A stretch of 64,000 nt of DNA from Trichoderma breve (lineage: Eukaryota > Ascomycota > Sordariomycetes > Hypocreales > Hypocreaceae). The translations under genes and the position numbers were made by a program. The notes beneath the pieces are model-generated. The model had not been told where the DNA came from. It did no database searches and was given only the letters and a program-made list of their open reading frames with translations. The DNA lies in NCBI RefSeq assembly GCF_028502605.1, contig NW_026611593.1:806001-870000 (forward strand), given 5' to 3'. Shown in pieces: positions 1 to 11,161 of this stretch (within the stretch, counting starts at the first letter, position 1; each line of letters starts with the position of its first letter).

Positions 1-985
1 GAGGGATCATGGGAAGAGAGAAGTCATCATTGTCGGGCGTGTTTGATGTGACCTGGACTTCAGTGGTTGCAGTGCCATAGTAATCTTGTCTCCGGGTGAG
101 GCTCTGGGTAGCTAGTCAGTATACCGCAAAGTGCCTATCAAGATAAACTTCCATTTCTTACCTCTTCAGTTGAATCTCCAGCTTCGCTGGTTCCACCATC
201 ACTTCTCTTAGCTGTGATTGGGATGCGGACTGCAAAGTTGCGAAGGCGGTTCCGGTTGCGGAATACGTGATATCCCACGGCGACGTAGATGATGATTGAT
301 CCAAAGATGCAGATCCATATGGGGATGTAATAGGCGTAGAGGCGTACTAGACTCCAGTTTGAATCAACCCAGCACCAAAGCTGGCCGAGTGTCAGTAATT
401 ACACCCCAAAGGTTGGATCAGAACGTCTCACAGCTGCATTCCCAAAGACGGGACCCTTTGCATCGTCGTGGATGGAAACTAAGACGACGGCAGGCACCAG
501 AGGACCGCCGAAGCAGATGATGCAGTAAATCCAGATGCGCTTCCGAAAAGTAGCGGGATTAGCGTTGAAGAAGAAGACGAGAAACACATTGAACGCCATG
601 GCGAACGACCACCAGGGATCAGATTGCATGAACCTAAACACCACATCAGTTTTTGTCGCTCTAAAGGAGTATGAGTAACCGAAAACTAGAGCGCCCACCA
701 TTCAAAGATGAAGCCTTGACCCTGGCAGAGAGCAGAGCTTTCGCCCTTGTCGAGGCCATCGTAGCCAATCATGGAAGCGATGCTCGCACCAGCATTTGCA
801 ATGGAAGCCAAGACGATGAACATGTTGGGAGTGGTTCGAAGTTTCTTGATCAAGAAGAAAGACACAAGAGTGAGCGTGATGGCCACCATGGAGAGGCCTG
901 CGCCAGTCCGCTCGATGGTGATGAGGACCTCGATCTCTCGAGGGCTCAGCTCCGAGCCGCTGGTATCGTTGGCAGGGGAATGCAT
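1..985 (-). CDS. cAMP-receptor-like GPCR, 5' part (3' end off window)
   Basis: Seven-transmembrane receptor of the fungal cAMP-receptor-like (Dicty_CAR/Git3-type) class, expected in the plasma membrane and coupling to heterotrimeric G proteins. Exons read as complement(<1..103, 162..380, 432..633, 699..985), with introns of 58, 51 and 65 nt and continuous phase. The ATG is at 985. After a short Ser/Glu-rich N-terminus come successive hydrophobic segments, a basic loop KKLRTTP, the family-like segment FMQSDPWWSFAMA, and a further helix ending in VAVGYHVFRNRNRLR at the start of a cytoplasmic region. The remaining helices and tail may be short or lie beyond position 1. The ligand is unknown. Class assignment rests on pattern and topology; the intron joins are visible in the sequence. 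Confidence 0.8.
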
Positions 986-2164
986 CGTAGAATGGATGGT
1001 ATCAACTATTCTAGTTCATAGCAGTAATGACGATGCGTGGTTCTGATTTTAGGTTTTAACGTTGGACGGATGAAAGAGAAACAGTGGTGATGGAAGAAAG
1101 TTGAGGTTGTGACGAACTGAGGTATTCTGGGAAAGAAATGGCCTGATGTTTCAAAGGGAAAAAAATCCTCAGATTTTGAGTCATAGAGGAACTGCAGTGT
1201 CTCCTAGGGAAAGAGAAAGGGGAGGGGAAGGCGTTCTGGTGGGCAGCTGCCAAGTCTGAGCTCGAGGTGAGCTACAACCCTGGAGGTCACTCGTAACTCG
1301 GCTCGGGTTTTGCCCTACTTTTCTTCCCAGCACTGATTCGAATGTTGATAGACAGTAGAAGAAATAATGTCAGTTTGGATCTTCCAGTTGCCATCAGTGT
1401 AAAAAGTGTCCATCTCGTCATGTCCAACTTCGTCTTGTAATACATTGGTCAACATCCCATCACTATGGGCTCACGCCGATATAATGCTGCCTTGAATAGA
1501 AGATGTTCATTTTAGATATATCCTGTCTCCCTTTTCCATTGAATCATCTCGGTTTAAACCCTTTTTCTTGTTCTTTCATCCTCTCCCCTTTCCCTTCTAA
1601 TCTATTTCTTTGCTAATAAAACTAATTCAAGAAGGCTTCAGTCGCTGTTATTGCTCCTACTACGCCGGATCGATCTGCCAATTACAGCTTCTTTTTGTCT
1701 ATAGCAACTGTTACTACATCTAGGTAGGCGATTTGAAGCTTCATGTTACATGACATTCACCTCTACACTGCTTGCTGGTTGCGTCTCTGGCTGCCGCTCG
1801 GCCAAGTACATCTTTCAGCGGCGTGTCTGCGGCCGACAAATTCATAGGTCACATGGCCGCCTATCACAGACAAGTTTATAGCAGTAGACAGGCGGTGTTT
1901 TTTGTCCCCCACTGGCGGGCTGTTTTTCACAGCAGCAGCTGACCGGGAGTACAGGTATGGCTGACCACCAATAAGAATTCATCAGTCAAATTTCGAAGAT
2001 CCCTAAATTACTAACCGAGCTGATGTTTCACAACGAACCATGAAGTTATAGCTACTTAAGGTTTTATTTCCCCTCCTCATTACTGTTCTCAACACCCGGG
2101 CGCCTGGTGGGCTACAAATAAACTGATAGCAGCGGGATTCAACTCGGCCAGCAACCGACATATT
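986..2164. other. Intergenic, divergent promoters
   Basis: This 1.18-kb stretch lies between the divergent GPCR and subtilisin genes. It holds a pyrimidine-rich tract near 1550-1615. Short open frames here lack similarity, introns or conserved motifs. No RNA gene or repeat was seen. Confidence 0.6.
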
Positions 2165-4546
2165 ATGGATACATCGCACCAGTGTCTTGTCGACGAGATT
2201 AAAAGACAGATACGCATCTTGGACTCCAATCCGAATGAGAATCAAAGAGCGCAACAGAAGAAGAAGTATCTAGGCATCATCGATGCTAGACAGCAAAATG
2301 CCTATCAACGATATCGTACTGATCTTCTCGCCCTACTTTCGAATCTAACCAGTGGTATGCACATACGCATTCCTATTGCGACATTTCCTCAAGCTAAGAT
2401 TAACTGGCCATGAGTACGCAGACTCCTTCCAGTCTAAAGCCGGGACCAAACCACCACCTCTACATCTCAACAACCTGTCTCTGTTCTGGCAAATACCGGC
2501 ATTTTGCGGCGATGCCATTGTTGTCGATCAAAATTACGCAAAGGACCGCAGCAAAGCGCTTCAAGACCATCGTGCAGCCAAAGACACCTATACTGCCGAT
2601 ATTTGGGAAAGACGCGAGCTGACGCAATGGATTTCTGGCCCGGAACCCTCTGTTCTAGTAGTTAAGGGCACTTCACAGTCTGCAGAGCGACTGGAGAAGT
2701 TCAGCGTTGAATTGGTAGACTACCTTCAGGGAAGGTGTCCAACTGTTTTCCTCCTCAGCCCATTACCGACCATCTTTTACGAAAACTCAACCTCTAGAGG
2801 CGTCTCCAGAGGCGATGATATCCTGCGCCAAATCGCTGGGCAATGCCTACAGACAATACCCTCGTCTGCTAAGAGTAACCTATTCTTTCTAGTTAATCAG
2901 GGACTATCTCTTCTGGCCAAGACGACATCCCACTTCCAGACCGCTTCTCATGAAGATTGGTTTTTAAGTATCGAAGCGGCTCTATCTCACCAAGAGCAAG
3001 TGTATATAGTTCTGGATATTTCGATTCTTCGCCAGCATTCTAGAGATGCATTTTCCTGGCCCGCTGAATTTTCGGATATGATCCACAAAGTTCAGAGCCA
3101 GAGAACAGACCTGAGAGTTATGATCCTGACTAGTCGGAGTATCGATGGACACCTTGGAGCCACAACTCGCATCATGTCAGTTGATATGGCGCCTCAATCT
3201 CCGCCGCATGTATACGATTTAGCTAAGTCTGAGAAAACAAGTCTCTTGTTTTCGCAGCCAAATAAACAACAGGTTCTCGTACCGCTACCGGCATCAACGA
3301 ATAATACTGAGACCACGAAGGAGACGTTTGCCCGGGATTCCACGCCGTCGGATCTAATTAACAGCAATCGAAAAGAAGAGCGCCAAAATTTAGTAGAGGG
3401 CACGCATAGAAGTAGCCTTGGAAGTTTTCAAGCTGCGGACTCTGGGGTGACGTACGACATCACATATTGTTCCCTTTCTTCGGCTTTTCCTGACTGACAA
3501 TCGGTAGCGAAGGATCGACCATATCATGGTTTAAGAACTTAACTTCGAAAACCCACGCTGCTATATATTCTTCTAGAAGCGCAAAAGACAACTCATTCAA
3601 GCCCGTCAAAATTGCCGTGCTAGATACCGGGTTCGCCTACACTGAAGAACATGACAAGAAGTCTTTGAAACCATATATGCACCGCATCAAGAAGTTTGCC
3701 AGCTTTGTCGAAGACGAGACAGATTTGGAAGCCATGAAAGATTCTTCAGGCCATGGTACAGCGGTCGCCGTGCAGATGCTCAAAGTTAGCCTCAGTACCG
3801 TTCTATACATCTGTCGCGTGGCCACGTCCAGCAAAGATGGCAGCCCAGAGCTCTTTCCCGACAAAGAGGCTGTAGAAAGAGCGATTAAGAAGGCTGTTGC
3901 GGAACCAGAGAAAGGTGGATGGGGTGTTGACATTATCAACATGTCCTTTGGGTGGGCGTTTGACGATCACGATGGTGTTAGAAACGCAATCCGATTCGCA
4001 CGCCGTCAAGGAGTTCACATGTTTGCTTCCACGTCAAACGATGGTCTGCTTGGTCCCCCAAATGACATCTTATATCCCTCTCGGGCGCCAGAAGTCATTG
4101 CGATAGATGCCGCTGACGGATTCGGCGAGTATACAAGAACAACCGCATCATCCGTGTCTTCATATGGCAGAGGCAGAAGGTTTAGTGCACCTGGTACAAG
4201 ACTTACAAGCCCCCATTCAGCGGCCCTCTACGATGGATCATCTTTTGCTTGTGCCATAGCTGCAGGTATAGGCGCTTTGGTACTGGAATTTGCAAGGCAG
4301 TCTCCCCTTCAAGCAAGCAAAACGGTGCAGAATAGTTTGAAGGAAATGTCAGCCATGATTGCCATACTTGAGCGAATGAGCGCCGAGAAAGGGCCTGATA
4401 GATTCAAGTTTCTCTTACCATGGACGCTTCTCGGTAAACCTGGACAGCCGAGAGAGTTTACTGCTTACAGCCTGGTGGATGAACTAAGAAATGAGTTTGG
4501 ACTTGCTGTTGGATCGGAAGTTTTCCCTTTAGAAGGAGAGAGTTGA
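2165..4546 (+). CDS. Intracellular subtilisin-like (S8) protease, HET-Q2-like
   Basis: Predicted serine endopeptidase without a signal peptide, so cytosolic. Exons are 2165..2354, 2422..3451 and 3508..4546, giving 752 aa. The last part is a subtilisin domain with the full triad in family motifs: D446 in AVLDTGF, H489 in SGHGTAV and S652 in DGSSFACA. Residues about 140-305 resemble a NACHT domain that has lost its key residues: VLVVKGTSQSAE sits where a P-loop would be, YIVLD (258-262) where Walker B would be, and MILTSR (297-302) follows. The gene converges on a gasdermin-like gene with only 101 bp between stop codons. That matches the fungal het-Q1/het-Q2 arrangement, in which the S8 protease cleaves and activates the gasdermin. 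The role here is inferred from context. Confidence 0.85.
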
Positions 4547-4647
4547 GGCAATTGGATAGAAACAAGCCTTGAATTAATTTTTATTCTTCAAACCTCGCTT
4601 GCTATTTCATCTTCTTCTGCCATTATAGACGGGTAAAAGCGTTAGGC

Positions 4648-5505
4648 TTAATCCTCCGATATCACACATTTGCAAAGTTCATCTCCAGGCGAAGACTCAT
4701 CTAGCGCATCTTTGCTGTCTAGCTGGAATTCAGACCCATCCACATCTTCATCGCTCTCAATATCCTCGGCAAAGATTGAGACTTGTGCATTTGACTCATC
4801 ATCTTCAACTTCTTTGATGCCGAGCATTGCTCCTTTGCTGTACTGTTCGTGACTGACCTCTCCCGACAACGACAATTTAATTCTTCGCAAACGGAAAGCA
4901 AAGACAAACGGATCGGCTCCGCCCTGCGATTGAGAGACTCGAATTTCGTCATTCCGAGAAAATTCAGGTCCAACATGGTTCCCTGTGAAACCTGACCCCA
5001 AGCGCAGAGCTATGCCTTTCTTCTTTACGTACTGCACGACGGACGAAGCACCGTAAGCGACTTTGATGCCGGTTATCATGTATAAGTTTGAGGCCCCAAA
5101 AGACGGCTTGTTTATCCGCAAAAAGCTCTGCACGCCATCGTCTTCTAGGCATTTGGTGATGTATGCTAGTTTCGGTGCGAAGGAGATTGTCTGCAACTTT
5201 TCGAAGGCCCATTGTTCGCTATGCTGACGGCTGTCTTCTAACGTTGCTTCTGCTTTTAGGCCTATGGTCTGTAGGAATGATGCCCAGATACCGATCCGTC
5301 CGCCGCTTTTCGCATTCACGTTGAATGTGTAATCATATTCATTATGCTCAGTAATCTCCATTGGGATGGAGCGCAAAGGAACCTGATTCTCATTGATGGG
5401 GTCATCAGCAAGTCTTGGGAGCGCGATAATATTGCCCAATTTGATCTGTCCGTTGAGGGGGTTTCCAATGGGCGCAAGGAAATAATGTTTCGGTCGTGGC
5501 CCCAT
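4648..5505 (-). CDS. Fungal gasdermin-like pore-forming protein (HET-Q1/RCD-1-like)
   Basis: Single-exon protein of 285 aa, close in size to known fungal gasdermins. The first ATG is at 5505; the frame is open slightly further upstream but without an ATG. Residues about 1-212 follow the gasdermin N-domain pattern: IKLGNII strand, two amphipathic hairpin-like stretches (about 57-90 and 142-172), the segment LYMITGIKV as in gasdermin VYVVTEV, and a closing strand FVFAFRLRRIKL. A short linker (213-230) leads to a very acidic tail (231-285), the likely autoinhibitory part removed by proteolysis. Known family members oligomerise in the plasma membrane and kill the cell. The convergent S8 protease supports the call. 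The assignment is by topology and context, not by a database search. Confidence 0.78.
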   Translation of the reverse strand: MGPRPKHYFLAPIGNPLNGQIKLGNIIALPRLADDPINENQVPLRSIPMEITEHNEYDYTFNVNAKSGGRIGIWASFLQTIGLKAEATLEDSRQHSEQWAFEKLQTISFAPKLAYITKCLEDDGVQSFLRINKPSFGASNLYMITGIKVAYGASSVVQYVKKKGIALRLGSGFTGNHVGPEFSRNDEIRVSQSQGGADPFVFAFRLRRIKLSLSGEVSHEQYSKGAMLGIKEVEDDESNAQVSIFAEDIESDEDVDGSEFQLDSKDALDESSPGDELCKCVISED

Positions 5506-5950
5506 TTCAGCAAAGCAAATCAACAATAAATACGATTATTAACGCCGTGGTATGCCTGAATACTCACTCAGGTATACTCAAAGTGTTTTTATGACATGGT
5601 AGAATAGTTACTCCGCACCTACGAAACACCGAGAGTCCAATCAATTCGCATGGAGCACAAGGGTCCCGAGAGCCCCCAACTGTATACGTCTCTAGCGGCC
5701 GTACTATAAGCACCTCGCATCTGCCTACGCTACCTGGATGTCGGATCAGACCAATAGCACATATATTTTGCCTATGGTACCTACATGAACGTTGTGGAAG
5801 CCTAACAGGTACCCAGTAAGTAGGTGTGTCGCATGTAAGCACTCCGCACATGGGATGCATGAGATTTAAGCTGCGGGGGCATCTACATATACCATCAATC
5901 ACTTGAACCTCGCAATACACTCAACTAGTCATCCTGAACTTTCACATACT
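5506..5950. promoter_or_regulatory. Shared divergent promoter of gasdermin and AAA+ ATPase genes
   Basis: These 445 bp separate the start codons of the minus-strand gasdermin and the plus-strand AAA+ gene, so they must hold both promoters. An open frame on the minus strand at 5564-5920 shows no recognisable protein features and is not called. Co-regulation of the two genes is an inference. Confidence 0.5.
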
Positions 5951-8900
5951 ATGCCTCCACCACCTCCTCGGCGACAGCAACGCCCGGTTGGCAGAGAGAG
6001 GAAATCGAGATTCAATTCGTCAAAAGGCCAAGCTTCTAGGGATGACAAAGCTGCGTCAGTGAGCGGAGATGCGAGTGATTCAAATAGCTCAAGTGGTAAA
6101 TCATGTACCTGTGCTTTCTGTCTCATACGGCACTATTAATACGTGAATACTAGACTTTAATGACACACCGTCCTCGCGCTCGAAACGGGAGCTTCCCACA
6201 TATCGTCCTGTGCTGACGATCGATTGGCGAGCGGAGATGTGCCGGCTTCTAGATTTGTCTTCACAGATCTCGGACGAAGATCTTTTTGAAGCGATAGAGG
6301 TTGCGTCACAGAGTCTCAAAGAATTCGAAATTTTGAAGTCCAAGGGAACAGAGAAACTCGGACCTCCCCGATCCCAGATCATTCATTCAGTTCATTGCCA
6401 CGCTACTGGCGATAAACCTCAGTTATATCTTGAACAGCCGTGGGCTGTTGAGGATGGTCCACTTCTCCATCTTAGAGGTAGCAAAGCCATCAATAATTTC
6501 GACCTTTTTCTTGAGAGAAACAAAGAGGTTGCGTTCATTATTTATAAAGATTACGAGTGTTGTGATGGCGTTCCATCTACAACCAGTAAGAGCAAGATTG
6601 AGCAGGGACTGGAGGTTGATGCCTCGGTTTTTTTAATTGGAGAGCACATTCAACTCATATCAGTCGATTTGAAACTAGCGCTGGAGAGTCTTGCTAGCAA
6701 AGTATTCGATGGGATACCTCACCCGTTCTCGGAGGAGAAAGATTACCCGAGTATTGAGAGTATGGATAAAAGGATGCCTCCCCAGTTCTTGAGAGAGAAG
6801 GACAACCGGAGTATCGAGTACCCTTACATGTTCTTGTTCCATCGCCGCAAAGAGGTCGAAGAAGTGACAACGAAACAACCACATGATGCACAGATATATC
6901 TTGATGTGTTCTTCAATTATCTCTTTAGCCGCATGGCAGAAGAATGGGCAATTGTCGACCAATTACTAGTTCAAAAGAAGATTTCTGCTAAATACTTGGA
7001 CTACCTCTTTGTGAGTAGCTTCAAAGATGCACTATCGGCCTATCTCATCAGACACTCACCTTTCAGGTTCCCAACCAAATAGTTTTGATGCAACGAAGAG
7101 ACATGGATACCGCACAGGCCAAAGCATATGTTCTTCAGGATTGGCTCCAAAGACCATCTGAACACGGTTCTACACCAATGGTCCCAGTGTACACTTGGGA
7201 ATTCGACGGGAATTTTTATAAGTCTTTCAGTGACCTCTCTATCGAAGATCTCCCATCTGAAACCGGAAACTTTCCTATTACCGACATGTCAGTGTATCCA
7301 ATTGAGTTTGCTAGCAAAGAGGTTGTGGGTGCCCTGAGAAAGCGCGGACATATGTTTTGGAAGTGCCGCGAAAGGCACTACGTGTCGTATAACGGGAAAA
7401 CAGACCATGCGATACAAAGTTCGGTAAGTTGGAGAGACTAAAACGTCTCTTTATGCGTGCTTATGTGTGCATGCAATACTTGCTTCTATCGTTTACTAAT
7501 AAATGTCTTTCTATAGATGGATTCTCGATTTATGATCGATATCGCCACTTATAAACAGATGCACCGCAATCAGGACAATGAAGTCGAACAACGCTCATCT
7601 GATCGGGAAGAACTACCGATCAAACTCCTTTCTGAGGACAACCCCATGCTAGGAGACACTTTCTTCTTGTGCCTGCCTACTTCGATAGCCGGGTTTAACA
7701 TGCAGACAAAGGAATGGAGTGCGTATCACTTTGGCTCATTTAGTCTGACAACACATTTTTACATGGCGAGTACTAATATCTTGGCAGTCAACCTGAACGT
7801 ACACTATATAGAAGATGTGGTCTGGAATACTGAAGCATTTGAGTTCCTTGTCATCGACCAGGGAACTAAAAGCATGATCCAAGCCGTAGTTACGAACCAA
7901 CTTCACGCTTCCCAGAATACGGACCTCATCCGTGGTAAAGGTAATGGGTTGTTTATTTTACTCCACGGGTAAGATTACCGGACATTCTGAAGAGGCACAT
8001 GCAGCCGATCGAAGCTAATATGATCAATAGTGGCCCTGGAACTGGCAAGACCTTGACTGCGGAAAGGTATTTCAGAGTCAAAATGATCCATATAAACTTG
8101 GTACTGATGACTTCAAGTGTCGCAGAAATAGCAAAGAAGCCTCTGTATAGAGTGACGTGTGGAGACATTGGTACAAGCGCCCAAGATGTCGAAAATGTAT
8201 GAATGCTGCCTACGAAACACGATCAGATGAGATCTAACTATGTACAGTATCTCGAGATTGTTCTACACCTCGGAAAGACTTGGGGTTGCGGTAAGATGAC
8301 AAAGTACTTTTCACTTCGTCTTGATTCTGACCATAATCTCTTACAGTTGTCTTGTTGGATGAAGCGGACGTTTTTCTACAACAGCGAGAACTTTACAATC
8401 TTGAACGGAATGCCCTGGTTTCCGTCTTTCTTCGAGTCCTGGAGTACTATGATGGTGATAACAGCTCTTATGAACTGCAAGCAAAGGTAACGGCTAACTT
8501 TCATCTTAGGAATTCTGATCCTGACAAGTAACCGCGTTGGCATCTTTGATGAGGCTTTCAAATCACGCATCCAACTTAGCTTGCGCTATAAGAGCCTAGA
8601 TAGAGGTCAACGGCTACAGATATGGATAAACTTTTTGAAGCGGTTGGAGCAACTCGAGAGTGAGCGTCTCGATGCTGAGAGGCGGGGCGACAAAAAAGAT
8701 TCCACGATGCTGGGTTATGGGATCAACGTTGATGAGATAAAAGAAAAATTGGAGGAATTGGCAGACGAAAGTATGAATGGTCGTCAAATTCGGAACACGA
8801 TATCGACGGCACGCCAATTGGCCATGTATCAGCGCAAAAAGCTGAGTTACGAACATATTCAGGCTGTGATTGACGAGGCGAACAAGTTTGACGAGTACTT

Positions 8901-8961
8901 GCTTGAATTGAACAAGGGGTATTCAGCAGACGAGATACAGCGAGACAAGAAGGAGAGATAG
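5951..8961 (+). CDS. AAA+ ATPase, fungal multi-exon family
   Basis: Protein of 819 aa from ten exons: 5951..6095, 6154..7010, 7067..7423, 7517..7718, 7788..7968, 8031..8066, 8118..8196, 8248..8290, 8347..8454 and 8510..8961. All joins keep phase, and the joined frame passes through every AAA+ landmark. Start ATG is MPPPPPRR. The long N-terminal part is the uncharacterised region typical of these fungal ATPases, ending near EDVVWN just before the core. Core motifs: Walker A GPGTGKT (582-588), Walker B VVLLDEAD (634-641), sensor-1 ILTSNR, arginine-finger region FKSRIQL, and an AAA lid with NGRQIRN. The substrate is unknown. The gene is divergent from the gasdermin gene. The 69-nt fourth intron has no in-frame stop, so a retained form is possible. 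Confidence 0.88.
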
Positions 8962-9410
8962 GTACGTATGGTAAGGTAGCGCCAACCAACATATTGTTGC
9001 AACGTTTGTGGTATTGGTTATGTTATAATCACATCGAGCATACAGTCATTTGTGAAATATTTGGTAACTTGAAGCCAGATGCTATACTGTGTAAAAATGC
9101 GAAGATTCTGGCCCTTAACTGCTTTGTCATTGCTGTCGCCGACGATTAGGAGCGATCGACAAGTAAAGATATGTCGAGGCCATTCGTATCTTACATTGTG
9201 AGTATAGTTATGACAGCCTAAATCGCGCGACCTGTCCTTGTTCACCAGACGCTCTAGCTTCTAATTTTGCCCCGTCGGGAGCACAAGCTCCTTTACGAAT
9301 CATTGCTCTTTAAATGAGAAGAAGTTGTCATTAGAAAGGACAAGTAAGAAATAATACATAGTTTGCAGTATGCTGTATCATGCTCCCTTGGCATCATCTA
9401 GCTTCCTAAG
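8962..9410. other. Intergenic, nothing recognised
   Basis: AT-rich 3' flank of the AAA+ gene. No credible coding frame, RNA gene or repeat was seen. Confidence 0.5.
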
Positions 9411-9615
9411 CATATCTTAGACTTGTCGGACAAATTCCCTTCGCCTTTGTCAAAGCTCATCATGGCCCTCCGTCTCCACGCCATCTAACCTCAAGCTGCA
9501 TGACGGATTCAGCCGGCCTCCTGTGCTCATCGTTACGCTTGTTACAATCCCTTGGGGGCGACTTAATATATCTCCGGCACAGAGGCAACCAGTTGGAATC
9601 AACTCGTTAGTAAGA
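9411..9615 (-). pseudogene. Decayed tandem copy of the BAG-domain 3' end
   Basis: This stretch aligns along its length with 9650-9880, the C-terminal half of the adjacent BAG gene. Blocks such as TTGGGGGCGACT, CCGGCACAG and CCAGTTGGAAT recur in the same order and spacing. Many differences are C-to-T or G-to-A, with small indels, and the BAG reading frame is lost (only fragments such as DGVETEG remain). It reads as a direct duplication that has mutated into a relic, possibly through repeat-induced point mutation. Confidence 0.75.
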
Positions 9616-9649
9616 TCGTTCATCTGTAAATAATTTGCAGCATGTTGCA

Positions 9650-10261
9650 TCATGATGCCTTAGCGGTATCCAGCTGCTTGAGCACCTCTTGGACTCGTCG
9701 GATAAGGTCCTTTCGCCTCTGTCGAACCTCATGTACGCCCTCGGTCTCCACGCTGTCTAGTTTTAAAATGATTTGCTGCATGACGGATATAGATAGCTCC
9801 TCGTGCTTCTCGTCTCGCTTCCTGTCATCCTTGGGGGGCGACTCGATATACTTCCGGCACAGCGGCAGCCAGTTGGAATGGAAGTCGTCAGAGATGTTGT
9901 CCAGCTTCTTCATAGCGGCACTGATCGCTGCGGGCGAGACTGCGTCTGCCATATCGCTGTTTGAGTCGCTGTCCATGGGTTCAACGCTCAGCGCTATATA
10001 CTGAGTTCTCATGACTTTGTTCCCATGTTGCGCCAGAAGATCGGCCATGCGCTGCTCTTCGCCTTGTATCTTGTCCTTTGAGATGGTGTTTCGATTTTGC
10101 ACCCCAGCTATGCCTCGCGCTCCATGAGATTGAGAGTTCCATGGAATACGCGGACCTGTCTTCATAGGGCTGGAGCTGATGGCGGGGCTCGGCGCAGAAG
10201 AAAAAGGTGTCGTAGATGTGATCTTACGCATACCGAAGTGTCGTTGATATGCAAAATCCAT
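9650..10261 (-). CDS. BAG-domain protein, Hsp70 co-chaperone-like
   Basis: Single-exon protein of 203 aa with ATG at 10261. Residues about 117-198 form a BAG-like helical bundle: LDNISDDFHSNWLPLCRKY, then SPPKDDRKRDEKHEELS, then ILKLDSVETEG and a basic last helix. BAG domains bind the Hsp70 ATPase domain and act as nucleotide-exchange factors in the cytosol. The N-terminal 110 residues are Ser/Pro-rich and likely disordered. They contain GARGIAGVQNRNTISKD (48-63), which is nearly repeated in the Gln-rich protein encoded at 12107-13165. A decayed copy of the 3' half lies just downstream. No ubiquitin-like domain precedes the BAG domain, unlike many family members. Confidence 0.75.
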   Translation of the reverse strand: MDFAYQRHFGMRKITSTTPFSSAPSPAISSSPMKTGPRIPWNSQSHGARGIAGVQNRNTISKDKIQGEEQRMADLLAQHGNKVMRTQYIALSVEPMDSDSNSDMADAVSPAAISAAMKKLDNISDDFHSNWLPLCRKYIESPPKDDRKRDEKHEELSISVMQQIILKLDSVETEGVHEVRQRRKDLIRRVQEVLKQLDTAKAS

Positions 10262-11161
10262 GGTGTAGCTCTAAGATAGGTAGCTGGCCAGGCATCGCAA
10301 TTATGTGACACTGGTAGCTTCTCTGTGGTAGATGAATGCTAGATGTAGGTCACGATAGATGTCAGCATATATGTAGGGAAATATGCCATGCTGCGCCCCA
10401 ATGTAAGAAGTGCGTGGGACAACTGATGTGCCGACCTACCAATAGGAAGCTCAGCAAATTGACGCTCAGAAACTCGCAGATCCATCCGCATATGCCCATT
10501 ATGCAAGCTTCACTTACATCGCCTGCCTTTATACATATCACAGAACCTGAATGACCACTCTTCAACTAGGAAGATATGTAGATATAACCCATAAAACTAC
10601 ATTATATGCATCAATGCTACTCGTTTAAAAGATTCCATTGGCTGTTGCCTTTCTCTCGAACTGAGACTTCTTTGACTTGGCCCGGGGGTGGTGGAGTCGA
10701 ACAGGCCGCTGGAAGAAAGTTTGTGGAAAGACAGGGTTTTTGTTTGACTCAATGAAAGGCGTTATTGATATTAATAAATTCCACAGACAACAGTTGTTAC
10801 AAAGTCTGTGCTCTTGCTGTCCTTGGCTATCCTCAATTTTGTCAACCCATCAACACGCTCATTGTTGCACCGACCAGCACCAAGTCTGCCCTTTGCAGTG
10901 GAGAGAATGGCATTCAGTCCTTTGTGCTTCACTTTGCATACCAATCGCGCCTCAATGTTGGCCCTTGCGACTGACTTCATAGGTTTCATCGACTTGATGA
11001 CGTGGTTCCATCCGCTTCTCAATCGCATTGACCATCTTGAAATAAAAGGATGTGTTTGCGTCGCACGCACATTCCCAACTTTTCTCTTCAAACTTCATTT
11101 TCCACTCCTCTTCTTTTTTTTAATTTGAGTAAAAAGAGGTTTAACAAACATTTTGACTATT
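10262..11161. other. Intergenic, nothing recognised
   Basis: This 0.9-kb stretch holds the divergent upstream regions of the BAG gene and the secreted-protein gene. Short open frames on both strands overlap each other and show no protein features. No RNA gene was seen. Confidence 0.5.

Noticed and set aside
5564..5920. 118-codon minus-strand frame in the gasdermin/AAA+ intergenic region
   Set aside because: No ATG-supported homology, unusual Cys/Arg composition and location in the shared promoter.
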